Counted from the stretch's first letter, positions 42,514 through 52,801 are shown. The stretch: DNA of 64,000 nt from Lysobacterales bacterium 15-68-25 (GCA_002279065.1 NCKB01000010.1:122033-186032); one strand, 5' to 3'. Notes: generated by a model from the sequence alone, not told the origin. Numbers and translations: made by a program.

Positions 42514-43764
42514 ATGGATACCCGCGTCGTCCCTGCCGCCAAGGTGGCCTCCGCAGCTCATCCGGGTGCCGTGCCGGATCCGTCCCGGCCGGTGTTCCCC
42601 GTGCTCGGCGCGATCAGCTTCGCGCACCTGCTCAACGACATGATCCAGTCGCTGATCCTGGCCATCTATCCGTTGCTCAAGAGCGGCTTCGGCTTGAGTT
42701 TCGGCCAGATCGGACTGATCACCCTGACCTACCAGCTGACCGCGTCGCTGTTGCAGCCGATGGTCGGGATGGCGGCCGATCGTCGTCCGATGCCGTATTC
42801 CTTGCCGGTCGGCATGGGCTTCACCCTGTGCGGCCTGCTGCTGCTGGCCGATGCGTCCAAGTTCTCCACGCTGTTGCTGGCGGCCGCACTGGTGGGTACC
42901 GGCTCCTCGGTATTCCATCCGGAGTCCTCGCGGGTGGCGCGGGCCGCCTCCGGCGGGCGGCTCGGCCTGGCGCAGTCGCTGTTCCAGGTGGGCGGCAACG
43001 CTGGCGCGTCGCTGGGACCGTTGCTGGCCGCGTGGATCATCGTCCCGCATGGGCGCGGCAGCGTCGCCTGGTTCGCGCTGGCGGCCCTGCTGGCGCTTGC
43101 GGTGCTGGTGCGGGTGGGGCGCTGGTATCGCGACCACCAGATCACGCGCCGCGCGCTCGCGGCTGCGCCGGTCGCGGGACTGCCGCGGGGCAAGGTGGTC
43201 GGGGCGATCGCGGTGCTGGTGCTGCTGGTGTTCTCCAAGTACTTCTACCTGGCCAGCATCAGCAGCTACTACACCTTCTACCTGATCCACACGTTCGGCG
43301 TGTCGGTGCAGAACGCGCAGACCCACCTGTTCGCGTTCCTGTTCGCGGTGGCGGCGGGCTCGCTGATCGGTGGGCCGGTGGGCGACCGCATCGGCCGCAA
43401 GCGGGTGATCTGGGTGTCGATCCTCGGCGTGGCGCCGTTCACCCTGTTGCTGCCGCATGCCAGCCTGTTCTGGACCGGCGCGCTCAGCGTCGTGATCGGC
43501 CTGGTGCTGTCCTCGGCGTTCTCCGCGATCCTGGTCTATGCGCAGGAGCTGATCCCCGGGCGCGTGGGCATGGTCTCGGGCCTGTTCTTCGGGCTGGCCT
43601 TCGGCATGGGCGGCATCGGCGCCGCGGTGCTGGGGCGGCTGGCCGACACGCACGGCATCGACTACGTCTATCACCTGTGCGCCTGGCTGCCGCTGATGGG
43701 CCTGATCACCGTGTTCCTGCCCGATCCGGGACGGCCGGAGCGGGCCCGGCTGCGGGCGAAGTAA
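42514..43764 (+). CDS. fsr: MFS exporter of the fosmidomycin-resistance (Fsr) family
   Basis: A 416-residue membrane protein with about 12 hydrophobic helices. The Fsr-type start AISFAHLLNDMIQSLILAIYP and the MFS motif GGPVGDRIGRKRV are visible, as is GTGSSVFHPESSRVAR, which is typical of this subfamily. Fsr of E. coli exports fosmidomycin; the natural substrate is unknown. The divergent AraC regulator is the likely controller. Confidence 0.88.
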   Translation: MDTRVVPAAKVASAAHPGAVPDPSRPVFPVLGAISFAHLLNDMIQSLILAIYPLLKSGFGLSFGQIGLITLTYQLTASLLQPMVGMAADRRPMPYSLPVGMGFTLCGLLLLADASKFSTLLLAAALVGTGSSVFHPESSRVARAASGGRLGLAQSLFQVGGNAGASLGPLLAAWIIVPHGRGSVAWFALAALLALAVLVRVGRWYRDHQITRRALAAAPVAGLPRGKVVGAIAVLVLLVFSKYFYLASISSYYTFYLIHTFGVSVQNAQTHLFAFLFAVAAGSLIGGPVGDRIGRKRVIWVSILGVAPFTLLLPHASLFWTGALSVVIGLVLSSAFSAILVYAQELIPGRVGMVSGLFFGLAFGMGGIGAAVLGRLADTHGIDYVYHLCAWLPLMGLITVFLPDPGRPERARLRAK

Positions 43765-43828
43765 CCGGATGGTGCGCTAGGATCGCGGGCATCGCCACGC
43801 GGGTCGTGGCATCGGTCAGGAGATCCAG

Positions 43829-44584
43829 ATGCGCACGGGCAACCCGGTATTGCAGGAAAAGACGTTCCAGGGGCTGTTCGCCGAGGGCGAGCGGATGACC
43901 ATGAACGGCACCATTGCCAAGAGCGGCCTGTTGCTGCTGTTGATCGTGGTCACCGGCAGCTTCACCTGGCAGCGCTTCCTCGGTGCCGCGGCCGGCGGCA
44001 ACCTCGCCCAGGCCGTTGCCGCGGTCTCGCCGTTCCTGTGGGGCGGGCTCATCGCCGGCTTCGTGCTGGCGATGGTCACCACCTTCGCTCCGCGCTGGGC
44101 GGGGATCACGGCACCGCTCTACGCCATCGCCGAAGGCTTCGCGCTGGGCGGGCTGTCCGCGATGATGGAGCTGCGCTACGCCGGCATCGTGCTGCAGGCG
44201 GTGATGCTCACCCTGGCCGTGCTGGCGGTCATGCTGACGCTCTACCGCACCGGCGTCATCAAGGTCACCGACCGCTTCCGCACCGGCGTGGTGGCCGCCA
44301 CCGGCGGCATCGCGCTGCTCTATCTGGTGGACATCGGCCTGCGTGCCTTCACCCATGTCCAGATCCCCTTCATCCACGAGTCCGGCGCGCTGGGTATCGG
44401 CTTCAGCCTGCTGGTGGTGGGGCTGGCCGCGCTCAACCTGACGCTGGATTTCGACCTGATCGACCGCGGTGCCGCGCAGGGCGCACCGAAGTACATGGAG
44501 TGGTACGGCGCGTTCGCGCTGATGGTGACCCTGGTGTGGCTGTACCTGGAAATCCTGCGCCTGCTGTCGAAGTCGCGGCGCTGA
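43829..44584 (+). CDS. Bax inhibitor-1/YccA family membrane protein
   Basis: A 251-residue protein with seven hydrophobic segments and the BaxI_1-type sequence (MRTGNPVLQEKTFQGL at the start; KYMEWYGAFALMVTLVWLYLEILRLL at the end). Bacterial members are thought to be pH-sensitive leak channels or to interact with FtsH. A GGAGAT precedes the start. Its stop abuts the stop of kdpD on the other strand, leaving no room for kdpE behind kdpD. Confidence 0.9.
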   Translation: MRTGNPVLQEKTFQGLFAEGERMTMNGTIAKSGLLLLLIVVTGSFTWQRFLGAAAGGNLAQAVAAVSPFLWGGLIAGFVLAMVTTFAPRWAGITAPLYAIAEGFALGGLSAMMELRYAGIVLQAVMLTLAVLAVMLTLYRTGVIKVTDRFRTGVVAATGGIALLYLVDIGLRAFTHVQIPFIHESGALGIGFSLLVVGLAALNLTLDFDLIDRGAAQGAPKYMEWYGAFALMVTLVWLYLEILRLLSKSRR

Positions 44585-47254
44585 TCAGCCATCCGCTGCC
44601 GGTGCCGGCGGCACCGGCAGGGTGATCCGGATGGTGGTGCCGCGGCCGTCGCCGGGCAGCGCCTCGACGCTGCCGCCATGGGCGCCGATCATGCCGCGGC
44701 AGATCGCCAGGCCCATGCCGGTGCTCTGCGGGGTGCGGTCCCCGCGCGCCACCGAATAGAACATGTCGAAGATCCGTGCGCGTTCCTCCTCAGGGATGCC
44801 GGGGCCGCGGTCGGCGACGTCGATCATCAACTGTCCGTCGGCCAGGCGCGCATCCACGCGCACCGCTTCCCCGGACGGCGAGAACCGTGCGGCGTTCTCC
44901 AGGATGTTGAACAGCGCCTGCTCGATCAGCGCCGGATGCACGTGCAGCAGCACCGGCCCGGGCGTGCCGTGCACCTGCAGGCGCAGCTCGGGAAACAGCT
45001 TGCGCACCCGCGCGCTGGCCGAGGCGACGATGTCGTCGGCGGCGATCCAGTCGCGATTCAAGGTCAGCGTGCCGTGGCCGAGGCGGGTCATGTCGAGCAG
45101 GTTCTGGATGTAGCGGTCCAGCCGCTGGCCTTCGCCGAGGATCGACTGCAGCAATTGGTCGAGCTCCTGGTCCGGCAACTGGTGGCGATAGGACACCAGC
45201 GTGCCGGCGGCACCGATCATCGCCGCCAGCGGCGAGCGCAGGTCGTGCGAGACCGACGACAGCAGGGCGTTGCGCAGGCGTTCGGTCTCGCCCTGCACGC
45301 GGGCGCCCTCCAGTTCGTCGGCGAGCCGGGCGCGCTCGAGCGCGCGGGCAAGATCCTGCGCCATGGCCAGCGCCAGGCGCCGGCGCTCCGCGTCCAGCTT
45401 CGCGTCCGTCGGCAGGCGTACGAAGGCGATGCCGAGCCGGTGCTCGTCCACCGCCAGCGGCAGCGCCCAGCCGCTGGCGCCGTGCAGGGTGTCGGTGAAG
45501 CGGCCGGCCGGCTCGTGATGGCGGTCGCACCAGTCCGCTGCCGCCATGTCCTGTGGCGACAGCTGGATCGCACGGGGCGCCGCGTGGGCGACCTGCAGTT
45601 GCCCGTCGGCGCTGCGCGCCAGGATGGCTACTTCGGCGTCCAGCGCGGTGGCCATGGCGCGTGCTCCGGCCTGGCGCGCGCCGCCCGCGTCGGCGCTGGC
45701 GGTCAGTTGCTGGCCCAGGCCCAGCAGGGCACGCGCATGCACCTGCGCGATACGCAGCGAGCGGACCTGGGTCGCCAGGCGCGTCGCCAGGCGGCTGCAG
45801 ACCAGCGCCGCGAGCAGGAACAGGCTCACCGCCAGCACATCGTCCGGATGACTGATGCGCAGCGTGTAGCGCGGTTCGGTGAAGAAGAAGTTGTATCCCA
45901 GGAAGCACAGCAGCGCGGCATACACGGCCACCGCCATGCGCGAGCGCACCGCGACCACCAGTACCGCGGTGAGGAAGATCAGCGACAGGTTGGCGACGCC
46001 CAGCCAGGTGTTGGCGACGAAGGCGAGCGCGAAGGCGACTGCGATCACCGCGGTGGCATAGCCATAGGCGCCGCCCGATGCGGTGCTTACCGGCTGCCGT
46101 GCCCGCCGGCGCGCCTGCATCCGCTCGGCCGGCGTGGCGATGATGGTCAGCTCCATGTGTGCGCCGCGGCGCATCAGGCGCTGGGTCAGCGAGACGCCGA
46201 GCAGCCGCGCGAGCGGACGCTCGCGCGTGCGGCCGATCAGGATCTGGCCGACCCCCTCGCGGTCGGCATGCGCCAGCAGTTCGTCGGCGATGCCCTGGCC
46301 GCGCAGCGTCACCGGTTCGCCGCCGAGCCGCTGGGCCAGGCGCATGGCGGCGTCCAGCCGTTCGCGGCGCTCCGGCTCCAGCGGTGCGCCGGTATCGACG
46401 AACACCACGCTCCACGGCGCGCCGCGTCGCTCGGCGATACGCCGCGTCACGCGCACCAGGTATTCGCTCTGGCCGTGGCCGTCGATCGCCGCCATCACCC
46501 GCCGTCGCACCGTCATCGCGCTGCCGCGCGCCAGCATGTGGTCGCGCAGGTCGCTGTCGACGTGATGGGCGATGGTCTCCAGCGCCAGCTCGCGCAGGGC
46601 GGCCAGGTTGCCCGGCGAGAAGAACGCATTGAGCGCGGCGGCGGCCGTCTCCGGCACGTAGACCTTGCCCTGCTTGAGCCGGCCGATCAGCTCGCGCGGC
46701 GGCAGGTCGACCAGCACGATGTCGCGCGCGCGATCGAGGAAGGCATCCGGCACGGTCTCGCGCACGGCGACGCCGGTGATGCGCCGCACCTGGTCGTTGC
46801 GGCTCTCCAGGTGCTGCACGTTGAGCGTGGTGTAGACGGCGATGCCCGCGTCGAGCAGCTCGGCCACGTCCTGCCAGCGCTTGGCGTGCCGACCGCCGGC
46901 CAGGTTGGTATGGGCCAGCTCGTCCACCAGCAGCACGGCGGGGCGTCGGAGGAGCGCAGCGTCGAGGTCGAATTCCTCCATCGCGTGGCTGCCACGCTGT
47001 TCGCCCGGCCGCCGCGGCAGCATTTCCAGGCCATCCAGCAGGGCGGCGGTTTCCGCACGGCCGTGGGTTTCCACCAGTCCCACCACCACGTCGACACCCT
47101 GGCGCCGCAGCTCGCGCGCGGCCGAGAGCATGGCGAAGGTCTTGCCGACGCCGGGCGCGGCGCCGAGGAAGATCTTCAGGCCGGCCTCGCGCGTGTCCTC
47201 CTGCACCGCCTGCAGCAGGGCGTCGGCGCGGGCGTCGCGGGGCGCGTCGGTCAT
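44585..47254 (-). CDS. kdpD: Osmosensitive K+ channel histidine kinase KdpD
   Basis: KdpD senses potassium limitation. The 889-residue protein (E. coli 894) has the KdpD N-terminal ATPase domain with Walker A GAAPGVGKT (31-39) and VLLVDELAHTN, a USP-like domain and four membrane helices (about 395-500). The kinase core follows: SSVSHDLRSPLAA (His about 670), NILENAARFSP, DRGPGIPEE and STGMGLAICRGM. It ends the kdp operon, ten bases after kdpC. The usual response regulator KdpE is not encoded next to it; the next gene is on the opposite strand with abutting stop codons. Confidence 0.96.
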   Translation of the reverse strand: MTDAPRDARADALLQAVQEDTREAGLKIFLGAAPGVGKTFAMLSAARELRRQGVDVVVGLVETHGRAETAALLDGLEMLPRRPGEQRGSHAMEEFDLDAALLRRPAVLLVDELAHTNLAGGRHAKRWQDVAELLDAGIAVYTTLNVQHLESRNDQVRRITGVAVRETVPDAFLDRARDIVLVDLPPRELIGRLKQGKVYVPETAAAALNAFFSPGNLAALRELALETIAHHVDSDLRDHMLARGSAMTVRRRVMAAIDGHGQSEYLVRVTRRIAERRGAPWSVVFVDTGAPLEPERRERLDAAMRLAQRLGGEPVTLRGQGIADELLAHADREGVGQILIGRTRERPLARLLGVSLTQRLMRRGAHMELTIIATPAERMQARRRARQPVSTASGGAYGYATAVIAVAFALAFVANTWLGVANLSLIFLTAVLVVAVRSRMAVAVYAALLCFLGYNFFFTEPRYTLRISHPDDVLAVSLFLLAALVCSRLATRLATQVRSLRIAQVHARALLGLGQQLTASADAGGARQAGARAMATALDAEVAILARSADGQLQVAHAAPRAIQLSPQDMAAADWCDRHHEPAGRFTDTLHGASGWALPLAVDEHRLGIAFVRLPTDAKLDAERRRLALAMAQDLARALERARLADELEGARVQGETERLRNALLSSVSHDLRSPLAAMIGAAGTLVSYRHQLPDQELDQLLQSILGEGQRLDRYIQNLLDMTRLGHGTLTLNRDWIAADDIVASASARVRKLFPELRLQVHGTPGPVLLHVHPALIEQALFNILENAARFSPSGEAVRVDARLADGQLMIDVADRGPGIPEEERARIFDMFYSVARGDRTPQSTGMGLAICRGMIGAHGGSVEALPGDGRGTTIRITLPVPPAPAADG

Positions 47255-47264
47255 GGTCGTGGGC

Positions 47265-47840
47265 TCAGTGCGAGGCGGCGTCCAGCGCCAGGTTCAGCGC
47301 GAGCACGTTGACCCGCGGTTCGCCGAACAGGCCCAGCCAACGGCCCTGCGTGTGCGCGGCGACCAGTCGGCGGACCTGCTCCGCGTCGAGATGGCGGGCC
47401 CGCGCCACGCGCGCCAGCTGGTACTGCGCCGCCGCCGGACTGATCTCCGGGTCCAGGCCGCTGGCCGAAGCCGTGACCAGGTCCACCGGCACCGGCTGCG
47501 TGTCGCCGGGATCGGCCGCACGCAACGCCGCAATGCGCTGGCGCACCGCATCGGCCAGCGCGGGGTTGGTCGGGCCGAGGTTGGAGCCGGACGACGACGC
47601 GCCGTTGTACGGCTGCGGCGAAGTCGCCGAGGGGCGCCCCCAGAAGTAGCGCGGGTCGTCGAACGGCTGGCCGATCAGCCGTGAACCGATGACATGCCCG
47701 TCGCGCACGATCAGGCTGCCGTCGGCCTGGCGCGGGAACATCGCCTGGGCCAGGCCGGTGACGGCGAGCGGATAGAGCACGCCGGTGATGACGGTCATCA
47801 CCAGCAGCATGAGCAGGGAAGGGCGCAGCAGCTTGAACAT
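47265..47840 (-). CDS. kdpC: Potassium-transporting ATPase subunit KdpC
   Basis: KdpC is the single-span subunit that stabilises ATP binding in the Kdp complex. The 191-residue protein has an N-terminal membrane helix ([21 protein letters not shown]), the [21 protein letters not shown] motif and [22 protein letters not shown], all typical. It lies between the porin-like gene (13 bases upstream) and kdpD. Confidence 0.95.
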   Translation of the reverse strand: MFKLLRPSLLMLLVMTVITGVLYPLAVTGLAQAMFPRQADGSLIVRDGHVIGSRLIGQPFDDPRYFWGRPSATSPQPYNGASSSGSNLGPTNPALADAVRQRIAALRAADPGDTQPVPVDLVTASASGLDPEISPAAAQYQLARVARARHLDAEQVRRLVAAHTQGRWLGLFGEPRVNVLALNLALDAASH

Positions 47841-47853
47841 GGGAGACCTCCGG

Positions 47854-48660
47854 TCAGAACGTGCCCTGCAGCATCACGAAGCCGCGCGCGCCACCCACGT
47901 TGCGGGTGTCGCTGGCGTCGAGAAAGTTGGCGGTGCGGCGATAGAACGCCGCGTTGGTGGCGTGGGTGACGCCGCCGCTGAGCGACCAGTGCGGATCGAG
48001 CTGGACCTTGAGCGTGGCGCCGACATCGCTGTAGCCCGGATCGCGTGCCCCGTTCGCCAGTGGCACGGCGAGCGCGGTGGTGACGTGCGTGTGGCCGGCG
48101 TGCAGGGCCAGGCTCCAGGCATCGGCCAGCGGAAACGTCGCATCAAGTTGCAGGTAGCTGGTGCCCCTGGAGTCGCCGGCATAGCCCTGTTCGGTATCGA
48201 CGCCGAAGTAGTCGGTGAGCGCACGGTTGTACTTCAGCGTGAGCTGCTTCCAGCCCAGCGCGGCGTTGATCTCCGCGGTATCGAGCGAGCAATGCGGCAG
48301 GCCTGCCTGGTCGAGGTTGGCGCCGGGATAGACGTAGCCATACAGGCCCACGCGCCAGGACCAGTCGGCGTCGATGGCGCGGCCGTAGCTGGCGTAGAGA
48401 TCCAGTTCCATCGCGCCGCCCGGATAGCTGCGTTCGCTGATGCTCGAGCCCCAGAAGCCGGCGGCGAAGCCGTCCGGGGCGGCGTAGTCGGCACCGCCCT
48501 GGATCGCCGGACGGCCCCAGCTCTGGGTGAGTCCGCGGAACACGTAGTCGGAGGTCACCGCGAGGTTGCCGGTGACCGGCGGCATCGCGTCGTCGGCATG
48601 AACGACCGCGGTGCTGGTGAGGAGGGACAGGGCCGCCGCGGCGGCACGAAAGCGGGACAT
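47854..48660 (-). CDS. TorF-family putative porin inserted in the kdp operon
   Basis: A 268-residue predicted outer-membrane beta-barrel: signal peptide ending AVVHADDA, then [19 protein letters not shown], the start typical of the TorF/Gcw_chp putative porin family. Alternating amphipathic strands follow ([19 protein letters not shown]) and a C-terminal aromatic residue (MLQGTF). It sits between kdpB and kdpC with short gaps (25 and 13 bases) and the same strand, so it is cotranscribed with the potassium pump. I infer, without proof, that it may let potassium or a related solute cross the outer membrane. Confidence 0.85.
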   Translation of the reverse strand: MSRFRAAAAALSLLTSTAVVHADDAMPPVTGNLAVTSDYVFRGLTQSWGRPAIQGGADYAAPDGFAAGFWGSSISERSYPGGAMELDLYASYGRAIDADWSWRVGLYGYVYPGANLDQAGLPHCSLDTAEINAALGWKQLTLKYNRALTDYFGVDTEQGYAGDSRGTSYLQLDATFPLADAWSLALHAGHTHVTTALAVPLANGARDPGYSDVGATLKVQLDPHWSLSGGVTHATNAAFYRRTANFLDASDTRNVGGARGFVMLQGTF

Positions 48661-48685
48661 GCAAGGGCTCCGGGAAGAAAGGCGC

Positions 48686-50758
48686 TCAGGACAGGCCGAG
48701 CAGTACCAGCAGCAGGTCGATCAGCTTGATGCCGAGGAAGGGCACGACGATGCCGCCCAGTCCGTACACCAGCAGGTTCCGCCGCAGCAGCGCACCGGCG
48801 CCGAGCGCGCGGTAGGCCACACCCTTCAGCGCCAGCGGAATCAGGAAGACGATGATCAGCGCGTTGAAGATCACCGCCGACAGGATCGCGCTGCGCGGCG
48901 TGGCCAGGTGCATCACGTTGAGTGCGTTGAGCGCCGGGTAGGTGCTGGCGAAGGCGGCCGGGATGATCGCGAAGTACTTGGCGATGTCGTTGGCGATCGA
49001 GAACGTGGTCAGCGCGCCGCGGGTGATCAGCATCTGCTTGCCGATCGCCACGATCTCGATCAGCTTGGTCGGGTTGGAATCGAGGTCGACCATGTTGCCG
49101 GCCTCCTTCGCCGCCTGCGTGCCGCTGTTCATCGCCACCGCGACGTCGGCCTGCGCCAGCGCAGGCGCATCGTTGGTGCCGTCGCCGCACATCGCCACCA
49201 GCCGGTTCTCGGCCTGGATCTCGCGGATCAGCGCGAGCTTGGCTTCCGGCGTGGCCTCGGCGAGGAAGTCGTCGACGCCGGCCTCGGCGGCGATCGCGGC
49301 GGCGGTGAGCGGGTTGTCGCCGGTGATCATCACCGTCTTGATGCCCATCGCGCGCATCTCGGCGAAGCGCTCCTTGATGCCGCCCTTGACGATGTCCTTC
49401 AGCTCGATCACGCCGAGTGCGCGGTGCTGGTCGGCCACCACGAGGGGCGTGGCGCCGCGGCGGGCCACTTCCTCCGCCGCACGTTTGACCGCTGCCGGCA
49501 GCGCACCGCCCGCGGCAGCGAGATAGCGCTCGACCGCATCGACGGCGCCCTTGCGGATCGTGCGGTCGGGCAGGTCGACACCGCTCATACGGGTCTGCGC
49601 GGTGAACGGCACGAACTCGCCGATGGCTTGTTCGCATTCGTGCGCCGCCAGGCCGTGCCGCTCGCGCGCCAGCATCACCACGCTGCGACCTTCCGGTGTC
49701 TCGTCGGCCAGCGAAGCCAGCTGTGCCGCCTCGGCCAGCGCGCGTTCGTCGATGCCCGGCGCGGGCAGGAAGGCGACCGCCTGACGGTTGCCCAGGGTGA
49801 TCGTGCCGGTCTTGTCCAGCAGCAGTACGTCGACGTCGCCGGCCGCCTCCACCGCGCGGCCGGAGGTGGCGATCACGTTGGCGCGGATCATCCGGTCCAT
49901 GCCGGCGATGCCGATCGCCGAGAGCAGCGCGCCGATCGTGGTCGGGATCAGGCACACCAGCAGCGCCACCAGCACGGTGAGGGTGATCGGGCTGCCGCTG
50001 CCGGCCGCCTGCACGCTGTAGATGGAGTACGGCAGCAGCGTGGCGCAGGCGAGCAGGAAGATCAGGGTGAACTTGGCCAGCAGGATGGTCAGCGCGATCT
50101 CGTTCGGCGTCTTGCGCCGCGCGGCGCCCTCGACCATCGCGATCATGCGGTCGAGAAAGCTCTCGCCCGGGTTGCGGGTGATCCGTACCACCAGCCAGTC
50201 CGACAGCAGCTCGGTGCCGCCGGTGACCGCGCTGCGGTCCCCGCCGGCCTCGCGGATCACCGGCGCGGATTCGCCGGTGATCGCCGCCTCGTTGACGCTG
50301 GCCGCGCCGGCGATCGCCTCGCCGTCGCCCGGCAGGATGTCGCCGGCCTCCACCAGCACCACGTCGCCGGCGCGCAGATCAGCCGAGGACATCACCGTCA
50401 CCGCGGCGTCGCGCCGGGGCGCGGCGAGCTTCTTCGCCGGCACCGCGCGGCGCGTGCTGCGCAGCGCATTGGCCTGCGCCTTGCCGCGCCCTTCGGCCAG
50501 CGCCTCGGCGAAGTTGGCGAACAACAGGGTGAACCACAGCCACAGGCTCACCCAGAAGATGAAGCCGGTCGGCGCCTCGCCGTGGCCGGTCAGCGCCTGC
50601 AGCCACAGTCCGGTGGTGAGCAGGCTGCACAGGAACACCACGAACATCACCGGGTTGCGGAACTGCAGCCGTGGCGACAGCTTGCGAAAGGCGTCGGCGG
50701 CGGCGTCGAGCACCAGCTCGCGGTCGAAACGTACGCTCGCCTGGGTATGCGAAGTCAT
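48686..50758 (-). CDS. kdpB: Potassium-transporting ATPase ATP-binding subunit KdpB
   Basis: KdpB is the P-type ATPase subunit that energises K+ uptake. The 690-residue protein has the phosphorylation motif [11 protein letters not shown] (Asp about 314), the TGESAPV actuator loop, [29 protein letters not shown] and the [20 protein letters not shown] hinge. Its length matches E. coli (682). It follows kdpA by three bases. Confidence 0.97.
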   Translation of the reverse strand: MTSHTQASVRFDRELVLDAAADAFRKLSPRLQFRNPVMFVVFLCSLLTTGLWLQALTGHGEAPTGFIFWVSLWLWFTLLFANFAEALAEGRGKAQANALRSTRRAVPAKKLAAPRRDAAVTVMSSADLRAGDVVLVEAGDILPGDGEAIAGAASVNEAAITGESAPVIREAGGDRSAVTGGTELLSDWLVVRITRNPGESFLDRMIAMVEGAARRKTPNEIALTILLAKFTLIFLLACATLLPYSIYSVQAAGSGSPITLTVLVALLVCLIPTTIGALLSAIGIAGMDRMIRANVIATSGRAVEAAGDVDVLLLDKTGTITLGNRQAVAFLPAPGIDERALAEAAQLASLADETPEGRSVVMLARERHGLAAHECEQAIGEFVPFTAQTRMSGVDLPDRTIRKGAVDAVERYLAAAGGALPAAVKRAAEEVARRGATPLVVADQHRALGVIELKDIVKGGIKERFAEMRAMGIKTVMITGDNPLTAAAIAAEAGVDDFLAEATPEAKLALIREIQAENRLVAMCGDGTNDAPALAQADVAVAMNSGTQAAKEAGNMVDLDSNPTKLIEIVAIGKQMLITRGALTTFSIANDIAKYFAIIPAAFASTYPALNALNVMHLATPRSAILSAVIFNALIIVFLIPLALKGVAYRALGAGALLRRNLLVYGLGGIVVPFLGIKLIDLLLVLLGLS

Positions 50759-50761
50759 GGA

Positions 50762-52537
50762 TCAGTGCCCCGAGAGAGATTCGACGATCGGCCCGAGCGC
50801 CAGCGCGGGCAGGAAAGTGAGCGCGCCCACCACGATCACCACGCAGGCCAGCAGCACGACGAACAGCGGCGTGTGGGTGGGCAGGGTGCCGGCCGAGGGC
50901 GGCACGTGGCGCTTGGCGGCCAGCGAGCCGGCCATGGCCAGCATCGCCACGATCAGCGGGTAGCGCGCCAGGAACATGCAGATGCCGAGCAGCACGTTCC
51001 AGAACGGCGTGTCGGCGGAGAGCCCGGCGAACGCGCTGCCGTTGTTGTTGGAGGCCGAACTGAGCGCGTAGAGGATTTCGCTGAAGCCGTGCGCACCCGG
51101 GTTGGCGACCCCGGCCACGCCGGCCGGCGCCATCACCGCGATGGCGGTGCCGATCACCACCAGGGCGCAGGGAATCAGCACGGCGATCGAGGCCATCTTC
51201 ATCTCGTGCGCCTCGATCTTCTTGCCGAGGTACTCCGGTGTGCGCCCGACCATCAGGCCGGCGATGAACACCGCGACCACGGCGAAGGCGAGCAGGCCGT
51301 ACAGGCCGGAACCGACGCCGCCGAAGATCACCTCGCCCAACTGGATCAGCCACATCGGCACCAGGCCGCCGAGCGGGGTGAACGAATCGTGCATCGCGTT
51401 GACCGAGCCGTTGGACGCGGCGGCGGTGGCGGTCGCCCAGATCGTCGAGCCGACGATGCCGAAGCGCGTCTCCTTGCCCTCCATGTTGCCGCCGGCCTGC
51501 AGCGCACTGGCGTGCTGGTCCACGCCCAGGTGGGCCAGCAGCGGCGTGCCGGCCTGTTCGGCGGCGGTGCAGGCGAGCAGCAGCGGCACGAAGATCGCCA
51601 ACATCGTGGCCAGCAGTGCCCAGCCCTGGCGGCGATCACCGACCATGCGGCCGAAGGTCAGGCACAGCGCCGCAGGGATCAGCAGGATCGACAACACCTC
51701 CAGCAGGTCGCTCAGCGGCGTCGGGTTCTCAAACGGATGCGCCGAATTGACGTTGAAGAAGCCGCCGCCGTTGGTGCCCAGCTGCTTGATCGCGATCTGC
51801 GAGGCGGCCGGGCCCATCGGCAGGGTCTGGGTGGTGATGGTGACGTCGTGCGTATGTGCCACGCCGGCTGCATCCTTGACCGTCTCGGCGACATGCGCGG
51901 GCTGGACCAGCGTGGCCTCGGTGTAGGGATGGAAGTTCTGCACCACGCCCTGCGAGACCAGCGCCAGCGCCAGCAGCAGCGACAGCGGCAGCAGCACGTA
52001 CAGCGTGCTGCGGGTCAGGTCGACCCAGAAGTTGCCGATGCCCTGCGCGGAGCGCCGGACGAAGCCGCGGACCACCGCCACCAGTACGGCGATGCCGGTC
52101 GCCGCGGAGAGGAAGTTCTGCACCGCCAGGCCGAGCATCTGGGTCAGGTAGCTCATCGTCGACTCGCCGCCGTAGCCCTGCCAGTTGGTGTTGCTGGCAA
52201 AGCTGATGGCGGTATTCATCGACGAGTCGGCGGAGACCGCCGGCAGGTGCGCCGGATTGAGCGGCAGCCACGCCTGGCAGCGTTGCAGCGCGTAGACGGC
52301 GAGTAGGCCGGCCAGGTTGAACGCGAGCATGGCCAGCGTGTAGCGCTTCCAGCCCATGTCTTCGTCGGGGTGGATGCCGCACAGCCGGTAGATCGCGCGT
52401 TCGACGCGACCGCCGAGGCGGGTCACTCGGTTCGGCGTGTCGGCGAACACGCGCGCCATGTAGCTGCCCAGCGGGATCGCCAGCAGCAGGAGCAGGCCCA
52501 GGAACAGGCCCATCTGGAGCCAGTCGTTGGCGTTCAT
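50762..52537 (-). CDS. kdpA: Potassium-transporting ATPase potassium-binding subunit KdpA
   Basis: KdpA is the channel-like subunit that selects K+. The 591-residue protein has about ten membrane segments and the four pore-type motifs (TNWQGYGGES, GTNGGGFFNVNSAHPFENP, GSTIWATATAAASNGSVN, SSASNNNGSAFAG). It starts MNANDWLQMGLFLG; the ATG at 52537 overlaps the kdpF stop as ATGA, which settles the start against a longer open frame upstream. Confidence 0.97.
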   Translation of the reverse strand: MNANDWLQMGLFLGLLLLLAIPLGSYMARVFADTPNRVTRLGGRVERAIYRLCGIHPDEDMGWKRYTLAMLAFNLAGLLAVYALQRCQAWLPLNPAHLPAVSADSSMNTAISFASNTNWQGYGGESTMSYLTQMLGLAVQNFLSAATGIAVLVAVVRGFVRRSAQGIGNFWVDLTRSTLYVLLPLSLLLALALVSQGVVQNFHPYTEATLVQPAHVAETVKDAAGVAHTHDVTITTQTLPMGPAASQIAIKQLGTNGGGFFNVNSAHPFENPTPLSDLLEVLSILLIPAALCLTFGRMVGDRRQGWALLATMLAIFVPLLLACTAAEQAGTPLLAHLGVDQHASALQAGGNMEGKETRFGIVGSTIWATATAAASNGSVNAMHDSFTPLGGLVPMWLIQLGEVIFGGVGSGLYGLLAFAVVAVFIAGLMVGRTPEYLGKKIEAHEMKMASIAVLIPCALVVIGTAIAVMAPAGVAGVANPGAHGFSEILYALSSASNNNGSAFAGLSADTPFWNVLLGICMFLARYPLIVAMLAMAGSLAAKRHVPPSAGTLPTHTPLFVVLLACVVIVVGALTFLPALALGPIVESLSGH

Positions 52538-52626
52538 TCGAACCACTCCGGTTTGAGCAGGGCCACGCACAGGTAGCCGGTGACGGCCACCGCGAGCACG
52601 GCGGCGAGGGCATACAGGGCAGTCAT
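52534..52626 (-). CDS. kdpF: Small membrane subunit KdpF
   Basis: A 30-residue peptide encoded from an ATG at 52626 to a TGA overlapping the kdpA start: MTALYALAAVLAVAV, then TGYLCVALLKPEWFE. The single hydrophobic helix followed by a short K-P-E-x-F tail is the KdpF pattern (29 residues in E. coli), a lipid-like stabiliser of the KdpABC complex. It is too short for routine gene calling. Confidence 0.9.
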   Translation of the reverse strand: MTALYALAAVLAVAVTGYLCVALLKPEWFE

Positions 52627-52659
52627 GGGAATGTCCGTCTTGGAGTAGTGAGGCGCGCC

Positions 52660-52749
52660 TCAGCGGCGGCCGAGGCGGTCGCACAGGCGCACCAGGCCGG
52701 CCGTGACGGCGACCAGGGCGGCGATCAGCAGGAGATAGGCAAGGTCCAC
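52660..52749 (-). CDS. Small membrane peptide at the head of the kdp operon
   Basis: A 29-residue open frame from a GTG at 52749 to a TGA at 52660. It has one hydrophobic helix (DLAYLLLIAALVAVTAGLV) followed by RLCDRLGRR. A perfect GGAGG lies eight bases before the start. Short peptides with one membrane helix and an R-x-C-D/E-R-x tail are, as far as I recall, found ahead of kdpF in other bacteria, but the function is unknown. It is 33 bases upstream of kdpF on the same strand, so it is probably the first cistron. Confidence 0.7.
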   Translation of the reverse strand: MDLAYLLLIAALVAVTAGLVRLCDRLGRR

Positions 52750-52801
52750 GGGAGAAGCCTCCGTCGCGATGACGGCGCGCATTCTCGGAATCGGCGCATA
52801 A

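Noticed and set aside
48611..52306. 1231-residue open frame antisense to kdpB and kdpA
   Set aside because: Composition dominated by R, H, Q, D and G, the typical antisense pattern of GC-rich membrane-protein genes; kdp genes are certain.
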